From contig CM076850.1 of assembly GCA_039519185.1 (NCBI GenBank), positions 92,563,471 to 92,627,470 of the forward strand: a stretch of 64,000 bases of DNA, given 5' to 3'. The position numbers were made by a program, and so were the translations under genes. Below, piece by piece: positions 11,356-22,210 of this stretch (position 1 is its first letter; each line of letters opens with the position of its first letter). The notes beneath the pieces are model-generated. The model ran no database searches. It saw nothing but the letters and a program-made list of their open reading frames with translations, and was not told where the DNA came from. The DNA comes from Astragalus membranaceus. Lineage: Eukaryota > Streptophyta > Magnoliopsida > Fabales > Fabaceae.

Positions 11356-11466
11356 TAGGAATTCTTAAGACTTTTGAATTGTACAACTCATATGTCTAAA
11401 AATATAATCCACCTGAATGCAAATTCGATTTAATTTGCTAATTATTTTTAAGGGTGTTAATTAATT
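11356..11466. repeat. Dispersed repeat matching 47101-47212
   Basis: Both copies carry GAATTCTTAAGACTTTTG, ACAACTCATA(T/G)GTCTAAA, AATATAATC(C/A)ACCTG and GATTTAATTTGCTAATTATT in order with few substitutions. They are about 36 kb apart in direct orientation. The family is unknown and no ends are defined. Confidence 0.65.
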
Positions 11467-11629
11467 TTTAAAGATGATTTTTTAATATGGAAAAGAAAAG
11501 TACGAACAAGGAGTTTGTGCTCGCTTAGAAATAAAGTAGGTAGCAAAAATAAAAATGTAATAACACATTAGGAATTTAATTTAATAAATTAAAGAAGTAA
11601 ACAAAAAAAGAAGGTAAAAATAAGGCTTA

Positions 11630-11830
11630 TTTCACTTTTGGCCCCACAATCCAACCACGATTTTAGTTTCTCCATTTTTCTAATTTCTGAAATGTTTGCC
11701 CTACCAAAATTAGTCAAGAGTCTGATGTTGGTGCTCACTTAACAGATGTGAAGCCACCCAGATTGGAATGCCGCATGACCTTTTTATTTAAAAATATTGT
11801 TTAACTTGTTAAAAAAATGGAGAATACATG
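11630..11830. repeat. Dispersed repeat related to 8880-9110
   Basis: This shares ordered blocks with the earlier copy (ACGATTTTAGT, AAATGTTTGCC, CCAAAATTAGTCAAGAG). It lies left of the CACTA terminus. No inverted partner is seen. Confidence 0.4.
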
Positions 11831-11998
11831 GAACCCTACTTATGCCTTCTCTATCCTCGACATGTTCTTGAACCCTAATCCCAACTTAGGAACACATGTA
11901 AATTCAAGTAGTTAAAGGTTCCATGTGAATCCATGTAACCACTAAGCCCAGCTTGGGGTTTCAGTGGTTCTCGTCGACCAGTGCCACTACAAAAAACT

Positions 11999-12335
11999 TG
12001 CTCATTAGCGACGGATTTTTCTCTCGCTAAATGCCCCAAATCCGTCGCTAATGCCAATTAGCGAGGGACTTAGCGAGGGACTAATTCCGTCCCTAAATTG
12101 CTCCTCGCTAAGAGGATTAGGGAGGGAATTTGAATCCCTCACTAATTAGCGACGGAAATATCCCTCGCTAACTAGTGAGGGAATTCGAATCCCTCGCTAG
12201 TAAAGGCAGCCAGGTGGTTAAATTCTGACAGCCACACGTCCAATTTCCCTCGCTAATTCCCTCGCTAATAAAGAGAGCCACGTGGTTAAATTCTGACAGC
12301 CACACGTCCAATTTCCCTCGCTAATTTCCAACTGA
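11999..12335. repeat. CACTA subterminal repeats, both orientations
   Basis: Many copies of TTAGCGA(C/G)GGA and its complement TCCGTCGCTAA or TCCCTCGCTAA occur in both orientations, which is where CACTA TNPA-type proteins bind. Within this zone a segment AAATTCTGACAGCCACACG plus CCAATTTCCCTCGCTAAT is duplicated in tandem (about 12219-12262 and 12281-12325), with a few unit differences. Confidence 0.8.
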
Positions 12336-12533
12336 TTGAAATTTTTTTTTGATAAACTTGCTTTTATACCTGTTTATTTTATTAATAAATAATAAAATCT
12401 AAAATACCTAAAACAGTTTAAAATAAAAATTCCGAGAATAAAATTCTTCATTAACATAAAATTCAAATCAACATAAATTAATCTGAAATGTTATAACAAA
12501 ATACTGAAATGTCAAACTGATACAACAAATCCT

Positions 12534-13881
12534 AAAAGTTGCCGCCATCAGACCCCCCAGACAACTCAGCTTGCTCCTCATCTTGCTGCATATTCTTAAA
12601 ATACCTAAACATCAACTCCTGCCTACGGGTCACCTTCGCAAAGTCTTCTTGCATCTTTTTCATAGCCTCGGTAGAGGTCCTGACCTCCTGTCGAGTATCG
12701 TGCAGCTCCTGTTGAGTAGACTGCAACTCCTGCTCCAGCTGCCTAATATGCTTTGTCTCCGCAGGAGTAGAAGCTGGTCGACTGCGTCTTCTGCTGCTCC
12801 CGGCCCCAAACTGACCCATACATGGAGCCAAGGGCCCCGTACCATACAGGCGACCCTTAGACCAACCTACTATCTTCTCCTAATTTTTGTTTGCCAGATC
12901 TATCATCTCAGGAGTAAGTTGGCCAAGTGATTCAGGGTCCCAGCTCCCCTGAGTCAACTGAGTCATGATCTCATTCATTTGCTCCTGTTTTGAATAACCA
13001 CAAATTAGCGCTCCATTTTGACAAAGTAACATTATATAATACAAATCAAGTTGTATATTTACCTGAGTCATCCTGGAGCGCTCATCAACATACTCGCCAG
13101 TGCCTTTCCTCACATGGGTGGCTCTATGCAGCTCAAGAGCAGTGATAGGGCGTCCTGCCTTCTTACTCTGTAAAATGAAACACATTTTCAAAATTGCTAA
13201 CTAATTAACTAATGTAAAAAAACACACAGATTTTTAAAATAATTTACCAATCTAGAAGCATGTTGAGCCTGGTTGATGGACCCGCCGTAATGAAGCGAGC
13301 CACCCTTTTCTGAGTTTCTATTATTCTTGGCTTTTGCAGCATTTCTCTTGAAAGACTCTGTAGCCCAATCGTCCTTGACGGCATTTCAAATTTCACCACT
13401 CATGTAGTCATAGTTCTTATCTTTACACCGCAACTTAAAAAGCAAATCTGATATTTGAGCGCCCATCCTTTTAAAAAAAAGTCTCTGCACATTGTCATCA
13501 TCTTCTATGTCTCATGTCACTTTGGTCTGTATTAAGTAAAATGACAATATGTATTAGTAATTATATTAAACATTATTAAAGTAAAATTTAAACTAACAAT
13601 ATAAGTAATGACAAAATAATTGACACTTACCCTAAAGAAGTCCAGCAGATCCTTCCTGTCATTTTCATCGACTTTACTCCACTTTTTATGGAACTTTTGA
13701 AAATACTTTTTGCGGATGACATGAGTGATGCTTGATGAAGCTGCCTTTGCAGGAAGAAGCCTGCATAATGAAAGATATATCAAACAATCAAATATATATA
13801 AGTCGTTGCATAATTAACTTTAAAAAAGCAAGCAATATAATACTTACGTGTTACCACGGCTATAAATGACTTTGAGTCTAA
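12534..13881 (-). pseudogene. CACTA-associated Transposase_24-type (Ptta/En/Spm) gene, broken
   Basis: The minus-strand exons, from 13881 downward, encode HKKWSKVDENDRKDLLDFF, then a segment ending GGSLHYGGSINQAQHASRL, then GRPITALELHRATHVRKGTG with YVDERSRMTQ, then EQMNEIMTQLTQ and a glutamine-rich coiled coil (RQLEQELQSTQQELHDTRQ). This order fits plant Ptta/En/Spm proteins. Plausible GT-AG introns separate exons (donors near 13631, 13250 and 13062 on the minus strand). Stops lie in the third exon part near 13510 and 13390 and at the NKN-stop near 12881, so it is a pseudogene. The 5' end is removed by the Athila LTR. It would bind the subterminal repeats if functional. Confidence 0.75.
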
Positions 13882-14597
13882 TGTTGACTCATCGTCATAT
13901 GTATATGGTTGTTCAGTTTATAAGCCAAAAGCGCTGTTATTTGATTGTATTTCAGTCAATTGTCAGGGGAATTAGCGTAGATTTAGATTGATGTATTAGG
14001 ATTGAATTGTAAGCTATTTCCCTCATCCCTAGTGCCAATTGCAATGGAAGACCTTCAATTTGATGTGGCGTCAACTAGCGAACCAGACACTTGCCTAGTG
14101 ATGCAGCAGAGAAAAGAAGGAAAAGTTTATGCCATTCTTCACGTCGCGACCAACAGGCTTCACATCGCGAAGCAGCATTTTTCTGCACCATCGCATCGCG
14201 TCGCGACGGATGACATAAAGTTTAGCGTTTTAAGAGAAATTGCAGAGTTTTCCAGGCACTCCTTCTTGGATGCGAAAATGGGGTTTTGGAGCTGCAAACA
14301 AGGGCAAGGATTGGAGCTTCTCTACACTTGGGAACAAGGAATTGAAGGATCCAATGTATTCCTCTTTGTGTAACTTCTCTTTAATCTTATCTTTTATGAC
14401 TTTGATTATGAGTACCTAATTTTCTAGGGTTAGGAAGAGATGACTCTCTCCAAAACTATCACGTGAACCCTTTGCTATGATCAATTTGATTATTATTCAG
14501 TTTAACAATTGCCTTTACCTCCGTTCTTACCGCTTTACAATAATATCTGTTGTTGTACTGATTTAGGGTTTATGTTCACCATTGGAAAATGGGTATG
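13882..14597 (+). repeat. Athila 5' LTR, left part
   Basis: The LTR starts TGTTGACTC and continues until the nested element at 14598. The last five bases GTATG are the target site of that insertion. Compared with the 3' LTR, several CG pairs here have become CA or TG, for example in the CTTCACGTCGCG and CTTCACATCGCG words, as expected from methylated-cytosine decay. A 123-codon frame inside is probably fortuitous. Confidence 0.85.
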
Positions 14598-15817
14598 TGA
14601 TAAATTCTAATTTGGTGTATATTTAGAGATATTTTTGAATCATATTTAGAGCAATTATATATCATTTATGTAAGTTACTAACTTAATTTGCTCTATTTTG
14701 CAGAAAAGAAGATAACATGAAAAAGAATAATATATATATATATATTGAATTGAAGATTGAACAAGCTTGTGGCAGCAAAAGAATTAAACTAAAAGGCCCA
14801 AAAGTGGAAATGTTAAGCCCATTGCAATTGAAGCCAAAGAATTCACGTGATCAACAAGAAAAGGCAATAAGAAAGTGAGAGGCGTGAATTGACAATATTT
14901 AACAAACAGTAGCCGCAACAATAGATAAAACAATCAGGAACAGAAGCCGCGGCACAACGGTACCGCCGGCAACGCATAAGAGAGGTTTTTGGGTACCGTT
15001 TTCGACACCGTGAGAGAGCTCTGGAGCAGAAAAAGGAGACTAAAATTTCAGGATCAGAAATTTCTCTATTCCGGGTTATTTTTATCTCTGTAATTTATGA
15101 CTCCTAATTTTATTTTATTGTTCTCGAACACTATGGATAGTTAAATCCTCTTCTAGGGTCTTAGGTGGATCTTGCATGCTTAGAGACCTTTTTATGTTCT
15201 AATTTCTGGTTTGAATTCCTGTTTTTATTTTAATTAATATTGTCCTATTGTTCTTATCACATGATTAGGATTAGCTACCCTTTGCATGTTTATAATCAAT
15301 TAGTTGATCAGCGACCGTACTGCAATTAGTTGGTGGACCTATAGGATAATTGGGGCTATAATTAGGGCATGACCAAACCATAATTTAGTCTTCCAATCAT
15401 TCAATCTTTTTGCTCTTTATGCTTTTCCTGAATTAAAATTCTTGCATGACCAAACGAGGGTTAATTTAGGAAAAAGAATATTAATCGCGAATGACCAAAC
15501 GGATTAATAGTTTTAGTAAAGGGATTGGTAATTAAGTAAAATAAGGGAATTCAGGTAGGATTAGACATATGGGGAATCGAAGCTTGCAAGTGAAACCGTG
15601 ACCCTAGACCTCTCCTCATTTATTAAATCTAGTATTTTAATTATTGTTATTTATTTATTTTTATTTGTTTCCATTACAACTCAAATATTTGTTCGTCTAA
15701 ATAATAAATAATCTCGATTAGTTTGGTACTTGCTAATTAATCCCTGTGGACACGATAATCTTTTATACTACTTCTGCGGTAGAGTACACTTGCTCTAAGT
15801 GTGTTTTTAACGCAAGA
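14598..15817 (+). repeat. Gag-only element 5' LTR
   Basis: This is 1220 bp, starting TGATAAATTC. It carries a TA microsatellite near 14729-14746 that is about ten bases shorter than in the right LTR, explaining most of the length difference. Transcripts would start inside and read toward the PBS at 15824. Confidence 0.88.
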
Positions 15818-15823
15818 AGTTTT

Positions 15824-15841
15824 TGGCGCCGTTGCCGGGGA
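15824..15841 (+). other. Primer binding site, tRNA-Asp
   Basis: TGGCGCCGTTGCCGGGGA lies a few bases right of the 5' LTR. The same 18 bases occur at 20340 in the host Athila element, so the two elements use the same primer and probably the same reverse transcriptase. Confidence 0.9.
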
Positions 15842-16015
15842 TTAATTTAGCAATATTAAACGAAAACGATTTTTATTGCTTTAGACATTTTTTTTATGCA
15901 CTAGTTTTATTTTTTTTATTTATCTTATTGAAAAAAATACAAAAAAAAAGCTGCTAATACTTTCCCAAGAGACCGCTGCAGTTCACCTTTTTTTTTGCAG
16001 ATAAAAGTTTAAATC

Positions 16016-17062
16016 ATGGTTAAGACAATTGGAGATTATATTAGAGAGGCAGAGGCACAAAGGAATTTGGAGAAGTCGTCTTGGTATATGCATCAATGTC
16101 AGATCCCATTTCCTTCTCCTCCTCCACCTCCTCCTCCTTATGAGCCTTATTCAAACTATTGGGATGACTATGAGCCACCTCCTTATTCCTCCCACTTGGA
16201 TAATTATGAGTCACTACAAGTGCAAGGGCAAGAGGAGGAAAAGTCGGATGTCAATGAGGTCTTGGCCAAATTTATGCAGCAGACAAATGAAAATTTTGAA
16301 ACCTTGGAGGGTCAAATTGGAGCCATGAACAACAAATTTGGAAGCCTGGAGGGTCAAATCTCAACTCTCATTGCTTTGTTATCTCAAGAGGCCCAAGAAA
16401 CTCCTTCACAAACTAAGTCTACCCAAAATGAAGAAGCTGAGCAATACAAAGAAAGTATTCCTACGAGAGATGAAGGTGTCTCCATGGAATATAATCTGGA
16501 GGAAGAAGCTCTCAAGAAAGATGAGGAGACTCCTACTGAAGGGAGTCAAATCAAAATAGTAGCTCCTACTGAAGGGAGTCATATTGAAACAAAAGATCCT
16601 ATTAATGAGAGCGGTTGTGAGGAGAATGAGAAAGATCCATTGGTTCTTGATCTGAAGAAAGAGGAGAAAGCCCAAATTTTTGGGCAAATTGTTTTAACCA
16701 TTGGTGATGCTGTGATTGAGGTTCACCGGGGAAAGGTAACTTTGAGGAGTGGTAAAGAAGATGATGTTATTAAAGCTTTAAATTCCAATGAAATTTTTTC
16801 TTCTTTAACTTCTCCTTATTTTGATGATGTGGTTGAAACTAACATGTTTAGTGAATTAAAGATGCATGACCTTTTGGAAAAAAGTCTTATTTTGCAGGAT
16901 CCTAGCATAATGGTGGATGGAGATAAAATAAAAATTTCACCATCCTTTGAAGTTCATCCACCACGTGGAAAAAGAAAGAACAATGTGAACCACATTGTTA
17001 GAAAGCTAAGAAGGTGTACTGCGTTAGATGTTAAATTTTCTCTTGGAGAGCCACCTGATTAA
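16016..17062 (+). CDS. Gag-like protein of the non-autonomous element
   Basis: This intact 348-residue frame starts at the first ATG after the PBS leader. It has a basic and helical start (MVKTIGDYIREAEAQRN), a proline run near residues 34-41, a tyrosine-rich stretch, a predicted coiled coil (residues about 75-120) and a long acidic repeat region with PTEGS words. The motif LRSGKED, near residues 242-249, is shared with the Athila gag C-terminus at 21900 (LRSGKEL). No zinc knuckle or protease is seen. It probably corresponds to the C-terminal part of an Athila gag joined to element-specific sequence. Its intact state fits the young LTRs. Whether it forms particles or only packages the RNA is unknown. 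Confidence 0.7.
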   Translation: MVKTIGDYIREAEAQRNLEKSSWYMHQCQIPFPSPPPPPPPYEPYSNYWDDYEPPPYSSHLDNYESLQVQGQEEEKSDVNEVLAKFMQQTNENFETLEGQIGAMNNKFGSLEGQISTLIALLSQEAQETPSQTKSTQNEEAEQYKESIPTRDEGVSMEYNLEEEALKKDEETPTEGSQIKIVAPTEGSHIETKDPINESGCEENEKDPLVLDLKKEEKAQIFGQIVLTIGDAVIEVHRGKVTLRSGKEDDVIKALNSNEIFSSLTSPYFDDVVETNMFSELKMHDLLEKSLILQDPSIMVDGDKIKISPSFEVHPPRGKRKNNVNHIVRKLRRCTALDVKFSLGEPPD

Positions 17063-18629
17063 AGCATTAACTATCGTCAGGCTCACGACGTTAAACAAGC
17101 GCTTTGCAGGAGGCAACCTGTGTTTTATTTTCAGTTATTTTTACTTTTAATTTGTTCGTTTTGGTTTTAGGAATAAGCTCAGACTGCAAGCTCTCTCAGG
17201 GAAGTCACTCTTACTCTCTCATTTATTTATTTTTGTGCCAATTTGATATTTTGCATTGAGGACCATGCTTTAGGCTAGTGTGGGGGAGGAGAGTCTAACT
17301 TTGTCAATTCATCTCTATTAATGCATATACCCACTACATGTGTTGATAGCATTTTTTCTGGCTAGTTTTGGATATAAAACTGAAAAAAAAAATAGAGATT
17401 TTTCCTTTAGGGGATCCCATAATTAATTTACTTGACAGACTTGTGCTTAATTGTAACTGTGAGGATGTCCTTAGGAAGCTGATAATTAGCATTTGTCGCT
17501 GTTGAGTACTTTGTGTGAACTAGCTTCTAAATGTGAGATCCGAGCCTTCATATGGGGATTGATACTAAATCATAAATTTTTACCCATTTTCTTTATATGA
17601 GTGTGTTTCCTAATTTTCTACATTCTAGAATTTGTCTTTTGACCATTTCAAGGCGAAAATTGATTTGCATCATGTAAAAAGATTTGGGGAATGTAGGTAT
17701 TTTTCTGGCCTCAGAGTTGTTTGTTAAATTTATCCATTAGTTGCCCCCTTTGAGCTTATTTGTTATATTTTTTTTTCTCTTTGGTACCCAGATATAATTT
17801 TTCTTTTTTTTTTGTGTTTGTGGTAACCATTTGGAATTAAATGTGGAGCAACTAATGAAAATTACAATTTCGTCCAATACTTTTAGTTGTCCATCTTGTC
17901 AGGAAAAAAAAAACAAAAAACAAAATAGGAGTTTTCATGTACTTACATTTTCCCCCAAAACAAAAAAAAAAGGGAAAGCAAGAAGGAGGAAATTGCACAA
18001 CAAAAGAATGAAAGAGCCAAAAGGCAAATCCAAAAAAAAAGCAACAAAAAAGTCTACTCAAGAGAAAAAGAAAATCAAAAAGAGTTGACTCAATAGAAAA
18101 AAGTGAAGAAGGAAGTGAAATTAATTTGGAGTTTGGGCAAAAATTGTAAAATAGATAGGAGCTCCATATTTGGTTTCAAAGGTTACTATTTGTTTCTTGT
18201 TTATTTTTTTTAGCCCTTTGATTATCCCTTTCTTCTTATATCCTACCCTGCATGAATTCACCCTGGCCCCATTACAACCCTTAACACCCAATCTTTTGCA
18301 TGCATGTGAACTATTTAGTGGAGATTTGGTCAAATTACAAACATATGGTAATGTGCATTTTGTTGAAACTTGAGTGTATATTTTCCCTAGTCCCTAAACA
18401 CTTAGAGAGATTGTGAGTGAGTGCCTCTGTTCACAAAAATGTATTCTTCAGGGACATGAGCCTCTAATTGGGCAACCTATTGACACCTCATATGTGCTAT
18501 AATGTCTATTGTCTGTCATTGTGCTTCTAAGTTTGGGTTCCTTATTTGGCTATCTCTATCACTTATTTGAAAAATTTAGTGAGCCAACAAATTTGCTTGA
18601 GGACAAACAAAAGTTAAGTGTGGGGGAGT
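17063..18629 (+). other. 3' untranslated region of the gag-only element
   Basis: Just after the stop lies a motif GACGTTAAACAAGCGCTTTG followed by GGAGGCAACC (17087-17120), nearly the same as the sequence after integrase in the host Athila (27806-27845). A purine tract AGTGTGGGGGAGGAGAG lies at 17277-17293 and a second, adjoining the LTR, at 18617-18629. The lysine-rich frame near 17831-18088 has low complexity and is unlikely to be a gene. The rest is non-coding. Confidence 0.65.
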
Positions 18630-19859
18630 TGATAAATTCTAATTTGGTGTATATTTAGAGATATTTTTGAATCATATTTAGAGCAATTATATATCATTTA
18701 TGTAAGTTACTAACTTAATTTGCTCTATTTTGCAGAAAAGAAGATAACATGAAAAAGAATAATATATATATATATATATATATATATTGAATTGAAGATT
18801 GAACAAGCTTGTGGCAGCAAAAGAATTAAACTAAAAGGCCCAAAAGTGGAAATGTTAAGCCCATTGCAATTGAAGCCAAAGAATTCACGTGATCAACAAG
18901 AAAAGGCAATAAGAAAGTGAGAGGCGTGAATTGACAATATTTAACAAACAGTAGCCGCAACAATAGATAAAACAATCAGGAACAGAAGCCGCGGCACAAC
19001 GGTACCGCCGGCAACGCATAAGAGAGGTTTTTGGGTACCGTTTTCGACACCGTGAGAGAGCTCTGGAGCAGAAAAAGGAGACTAAAATTTCAGGATCAGA
19101 AATTTCTCTATTCCGGGTTATTTTTATCTCTGTAATTTATGACTCCTAATTTTATTTTATTGTTCTCGAACACTATGGATAGTTAAATCCTCTTCTAGGG
19201 TCTTAGGTGGATCTTGCATGCTTAGAGACCTTTTTATGTTCTAATTTCTGGTTTGAATTCCTGTTTTTATTTTAATTAATATTGTCCTATTGTTCTTATC
19301 ACATGATTAGGATTAGCTACCCTTTGCATGTTTATAATCAATTAGTTGATCAGCGACCGTACTGCAATTAGTTGGTGGACCTATAGGATAATTGGGGCTA
19401 TAATTAGGGCATGACCAAACCATAATTTAGTCTTCCAATCATTCAATCTTTTTGCTCTTTATGCTTTTCCTGAATTAAAATTCTTGCATGACCAAACGAG
19501 GGTTAATTTAGGAAAAAGAATATTAACCGCGAATGACCAAACGGATTAATAGTTTTAGTAAAGGGATTGGTAATTAAGTAAAATAAGGGAATTCAGGTAG
19601 GATTAGACATATGGGGAATCGAAGCTTGCAAGTGAAACCGTGACCCTAGACCTCTCCTCATTTATTAAATCTAGTATTTTAATTATTGTTATTTATTTAT
19701 TTTTATTTGTTTCCATTACAACTCAAATATTTGTTCGTCTAAATAATAAATAATCTCGATTAGTTTGGTACTTGCTAATTAATCCCTGTGGACACGATAA
19801 TCTTTTATACTACTTCTGCGGTAGAGTACACTTGCTCTAAGTGTGTTTTTAACGCAACA
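18630..19859 (+). repeat. Gag-only element 3' LTR
   Basis: This is 1230 bp and nearly identical to 14598-15817. It is directly preceded by the purine tract TGTGGGGGAGT and followed by the target duplication GTATG. The TA run is longer than in the left copy. Confidence 0.9.
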
Positions 19860-19864
19860 GTATG

Positions 19865-20333
19865 TTCGCCTGATATTGGGGTTTTAGGTCACAAATGTGA
19901 TGATCATAGGAATATGAGATTGTGTTTGTGAATTCGTTAATTCTCGTGTTCATTGCTTTGTCTATTGGTGATTGACTTAAGGAATTAGGGTTTCCCATTA
20001 GAGAAAAGGGGTTTCGTGGCAAGGGATTGTCCTTAATCTTATAATTGAATTGAATCTGTGAAATTGAGTAATTATATTGAAATTAATCGAAGGTTTAGTA
20101 CATGATAGCATAGGGGAGAGGATTCGATTCCTAATCGTTTTACTCTCAGATTTTATTTACCAATATTCTGTTTCCGTTACTATAAATTACAAATTTGTTA
20201 ATTTGCTTCACGCCTAAGAATTACCACACTTGCTTAGTGGATAATAACTCTCAATCCATGTGGATACTACTAGTGGTCCTTACTAATTTACTATTACTTG
20301 CAACGATTCGGTACACTTGCCGAAATCCTAACA
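19865..20333 (+). repeat. Athila 5' LTR, right part
   Basis: The Athila LTR resumes after the target duplication and ends near CCTAACA at 20333, a few bases before the PBS. Joined to the left part it gives an LTR of about 1.2 kb. The matching part is missing from the truncated 3' LTR, so it cannot be compared. Confidence 0.75.
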
Positions 20334-20339
20334 AGTTTT

Positions 20340-20357
20340 TGGCGCCGTTGCCGGGGA
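20340..20357 (+). other. Athila primer binding site, tRNA-Asp
   Basis: TGGCGCCGTTGCCGGGGA is complementary to the 3' end of plant tRNA-Asp. It lies six bases right of the LTR end and starts the internal region. Confidence 0.9.
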
Positions 20358-20464
20358 TTGTTGATTTCATTATTAACAAGGCAAAGGAGTTAATTTTTAG
20401 TGATTTTTGTTTTATATTTTCGTTTCTATTATTTTAATTTTGCTACCCACTGACTTTATAGGAC

Positions 20465-22210
20465 TTGTTGACGGTTTGTTTAGTGTTTCAGAGATTTGTT
20501 TATGCGGGCAAGAATTCACAAAATTTGTTGTTTGACCCAGAGTTTGAAAAGTCAGCAAGGGCGAACCGAAAGCAAACTAAGCTAGCAAAGCAACAAGCTC
20601 AGAGAGAGTCGCAGGGCCACTCAGTTTCAAACTCTATTCCGGAAGATTCCCCAACACAAGAGGTTGTAATGGCTGAAAATCCACCTCCGAGGCGCACTCT
20701 CGCGGACTTTGGGAGAAGAAGTCAGGGCGCTCAAGCCTACGCCTTTCAGCCAGTGGGAGCTGTTTCATTTGACATCAAGTCTTCTATTCTCACTGCCTTG
20801 AAATCAGAGCAGTTTTGTGAGATTTGTGGAACCACACACCCGGGGGGAGTTGTTGAAAACTCCAAGAAAATGCGCCTGTTTCAATTCACCTTAACGGGCC
20901 GGGCAAAGGATTGGTTAAATACGATCCCAGCAGGAGCTGTCAATACTTGGAGCGATCTTGAAAATAAGTTCTTAGAAAGGTTCTTCCCAATCTCAAAGTT
21001 CATCAAGAAAAGGGCAGAAATCTCAAATTTTGAACAAGGGGATTCGGAATCCCTATATGATTCCTGGGAAAGATTTAAATTGTTATTAAAAAAATGTCCA
21101 GGGCATGGTATTGATGATTTTCTGCAGTTGCAAACTTTTTGTCATGGAATGCGACCTCTGACTAGGATGATGTTAGATGCCTCAGCAGGAGGGTCTTTAG
21201 GCACTAAAACCTGGGAGGAAGCAAAATAGCTGGTAGAGGATATGGCTTCGAATGAGTACAGGATTCAAAATGATCGTGGAGCCGTAGGTAAAAAGGGTAT
21301 GTTGGAGTTGGACTCTAACAGTGCTGTGTTGGCCCAACAAAAGCTAATGTCTATGCAGATTGAAGCTCTTACTAAGCAATTAACTACAGCTTGTGAAGTT
21401 GGTTCAAAAATTCAAGCAACCGCTCAAGCAGTGCAAACAGGTGGGTGCAGCTATTGTGGTAGAGAACCCCACGAGGGTGATTGTGCAACTCATGGAGAAA
21501 CTATTGAGCAGGCCAGTTATATGGGAAATTTTCAAAAGCAAGGTGGGAACCCGTATTCTAACACCTACAATCCTGGGTGGAAGAATCATCCCAACTTCTT
21601 TTGGAAGAATAATGAGGCCTCAGGTTCAAACCAACAGCAGTCTCAAGCACCTGCTCAACAACAAAAGAACCCTTCCCGTTTGGAAGATGCTTTGACACAG
21701 TTCATGCAAATGACCAAGAACACTTTCCAATCCCAAGAACAAGCTATGAAGAATATGGAGAAAAACCATGAGGCTTCAATGAAGAACTTGGAGATTCAAA
21801 TTGGTCAATTGTCGAAGCAGCTTGCTGAAACATCTAATAGTGGTTTTCCTGCTAGAACTATTGATAACCCTAAGAACGAGAGTTGCAAGGCTATTTCATT
21901 GAGGAGTGGTAAGGAGTTGAACCCCGTTGAAGTGACCCAAACCAAGCCTAGAGAGGAGAGTAGTGAAACTGAAATGTTGTAGGAGGAGTTGAATAAGAAA
22001 CATGAAGAGGTTGAAAATGAATTGAGTGAAAAAGAAAAAGAAAAAAAGAGTGAAAAACATAAAAGTGAGATGAGGGAGAAGACCCAAGTGATCCCACTGT
22101 ATGTGAAGTTGCCCTATCCAACTTTGAATAAGAAGAAAGAGAAAGAGGAGCAATTCACTAAGTTCATGGTGATCTTTTCCCGACTCCAAATCAACATTCC
22201 TTTTGCAGAA
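20465..22210 (+). pseudogene. Athila gag, broken
   Basis: Gag is the structural protein that packages element RNA. The frame encodes an N-terminal QNLLFDPEFEKSARANRK typical of Athila and a retrotransposon-gag core with GRAKDWLNTIPAGAVNTW, FLERFFP and LYDSWERFKLLLKKCPGHG. A cysteine motif CSYCGREPHEGDC follows, then a glutamine-rich spacer and the LRSGKEL motif. A TAG at 21227 and another at 21980 interrupt the frame, and the reading frame near the start does not match the only nearby ATG (about 20502). The C-terminal part ends at 22210, where a LINE is inserted. Coding resumes in frame at 24214. Confidence 0.85.

Larger units (their letters stand above)
11985..13881 (-). mobile_element. CACTA (En/Spm) transposon, one end and tnp gene
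   Basis: The terminus CACTACAAAAAA begins at 11985, preceded by TGC (possible 3-bp duplication half). A dense subterminal repeat zone and a minus-strand transposon gene follow. The element runs right until it is interrupted at 13882 by the Athila 5' LTR. The other terminus is not in the window, because the Athila element is itself cut at 31768. The gene is transcribed towards the visible terminus. Confidence 0.8.
14598..19859 (+). mobile_element. Young gag-only LTR retrotransposon, nested
   Basis: The element has LTRs at 14598-15817 and 18630-19859, starting TGATAAATTC and ending AACGCAA(G/C)A. It is flanked by the perfect 5-bp duplication GTATG (14593-14597 and 19860-19864). The LTRs are almost identical: I saw a longer TA run in the right copy, one C/T difference (15485 versus 19526 area) and one difference at the last bases. 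It has a tRNA-Asp PBS and a purine tract but only one ORF and no protease, RT or integrase. It must therefore have moved with enzymes from another, probably Athila-type, element. Confidence 0.9.

Noticed and set aside
12571..12930. 119-codon plus-strand frame in the CACTA element
   Set aside because: It lies antisense to the clear Transposase_24-type exons, so it is a shadow.
14002..14373. 123-codon frame inside the Athila 5' LTR
   Set aside because: The frame is not preserved in the 3' LTR copy and has no domain; LTR function explains the sequence better.
17831..18088. 85-codon lysine-rich frame in the gag-only element
   Set aside because: Low-complexity A-rich sequence in the 3' untranslated part, with no similarity to element proteins.
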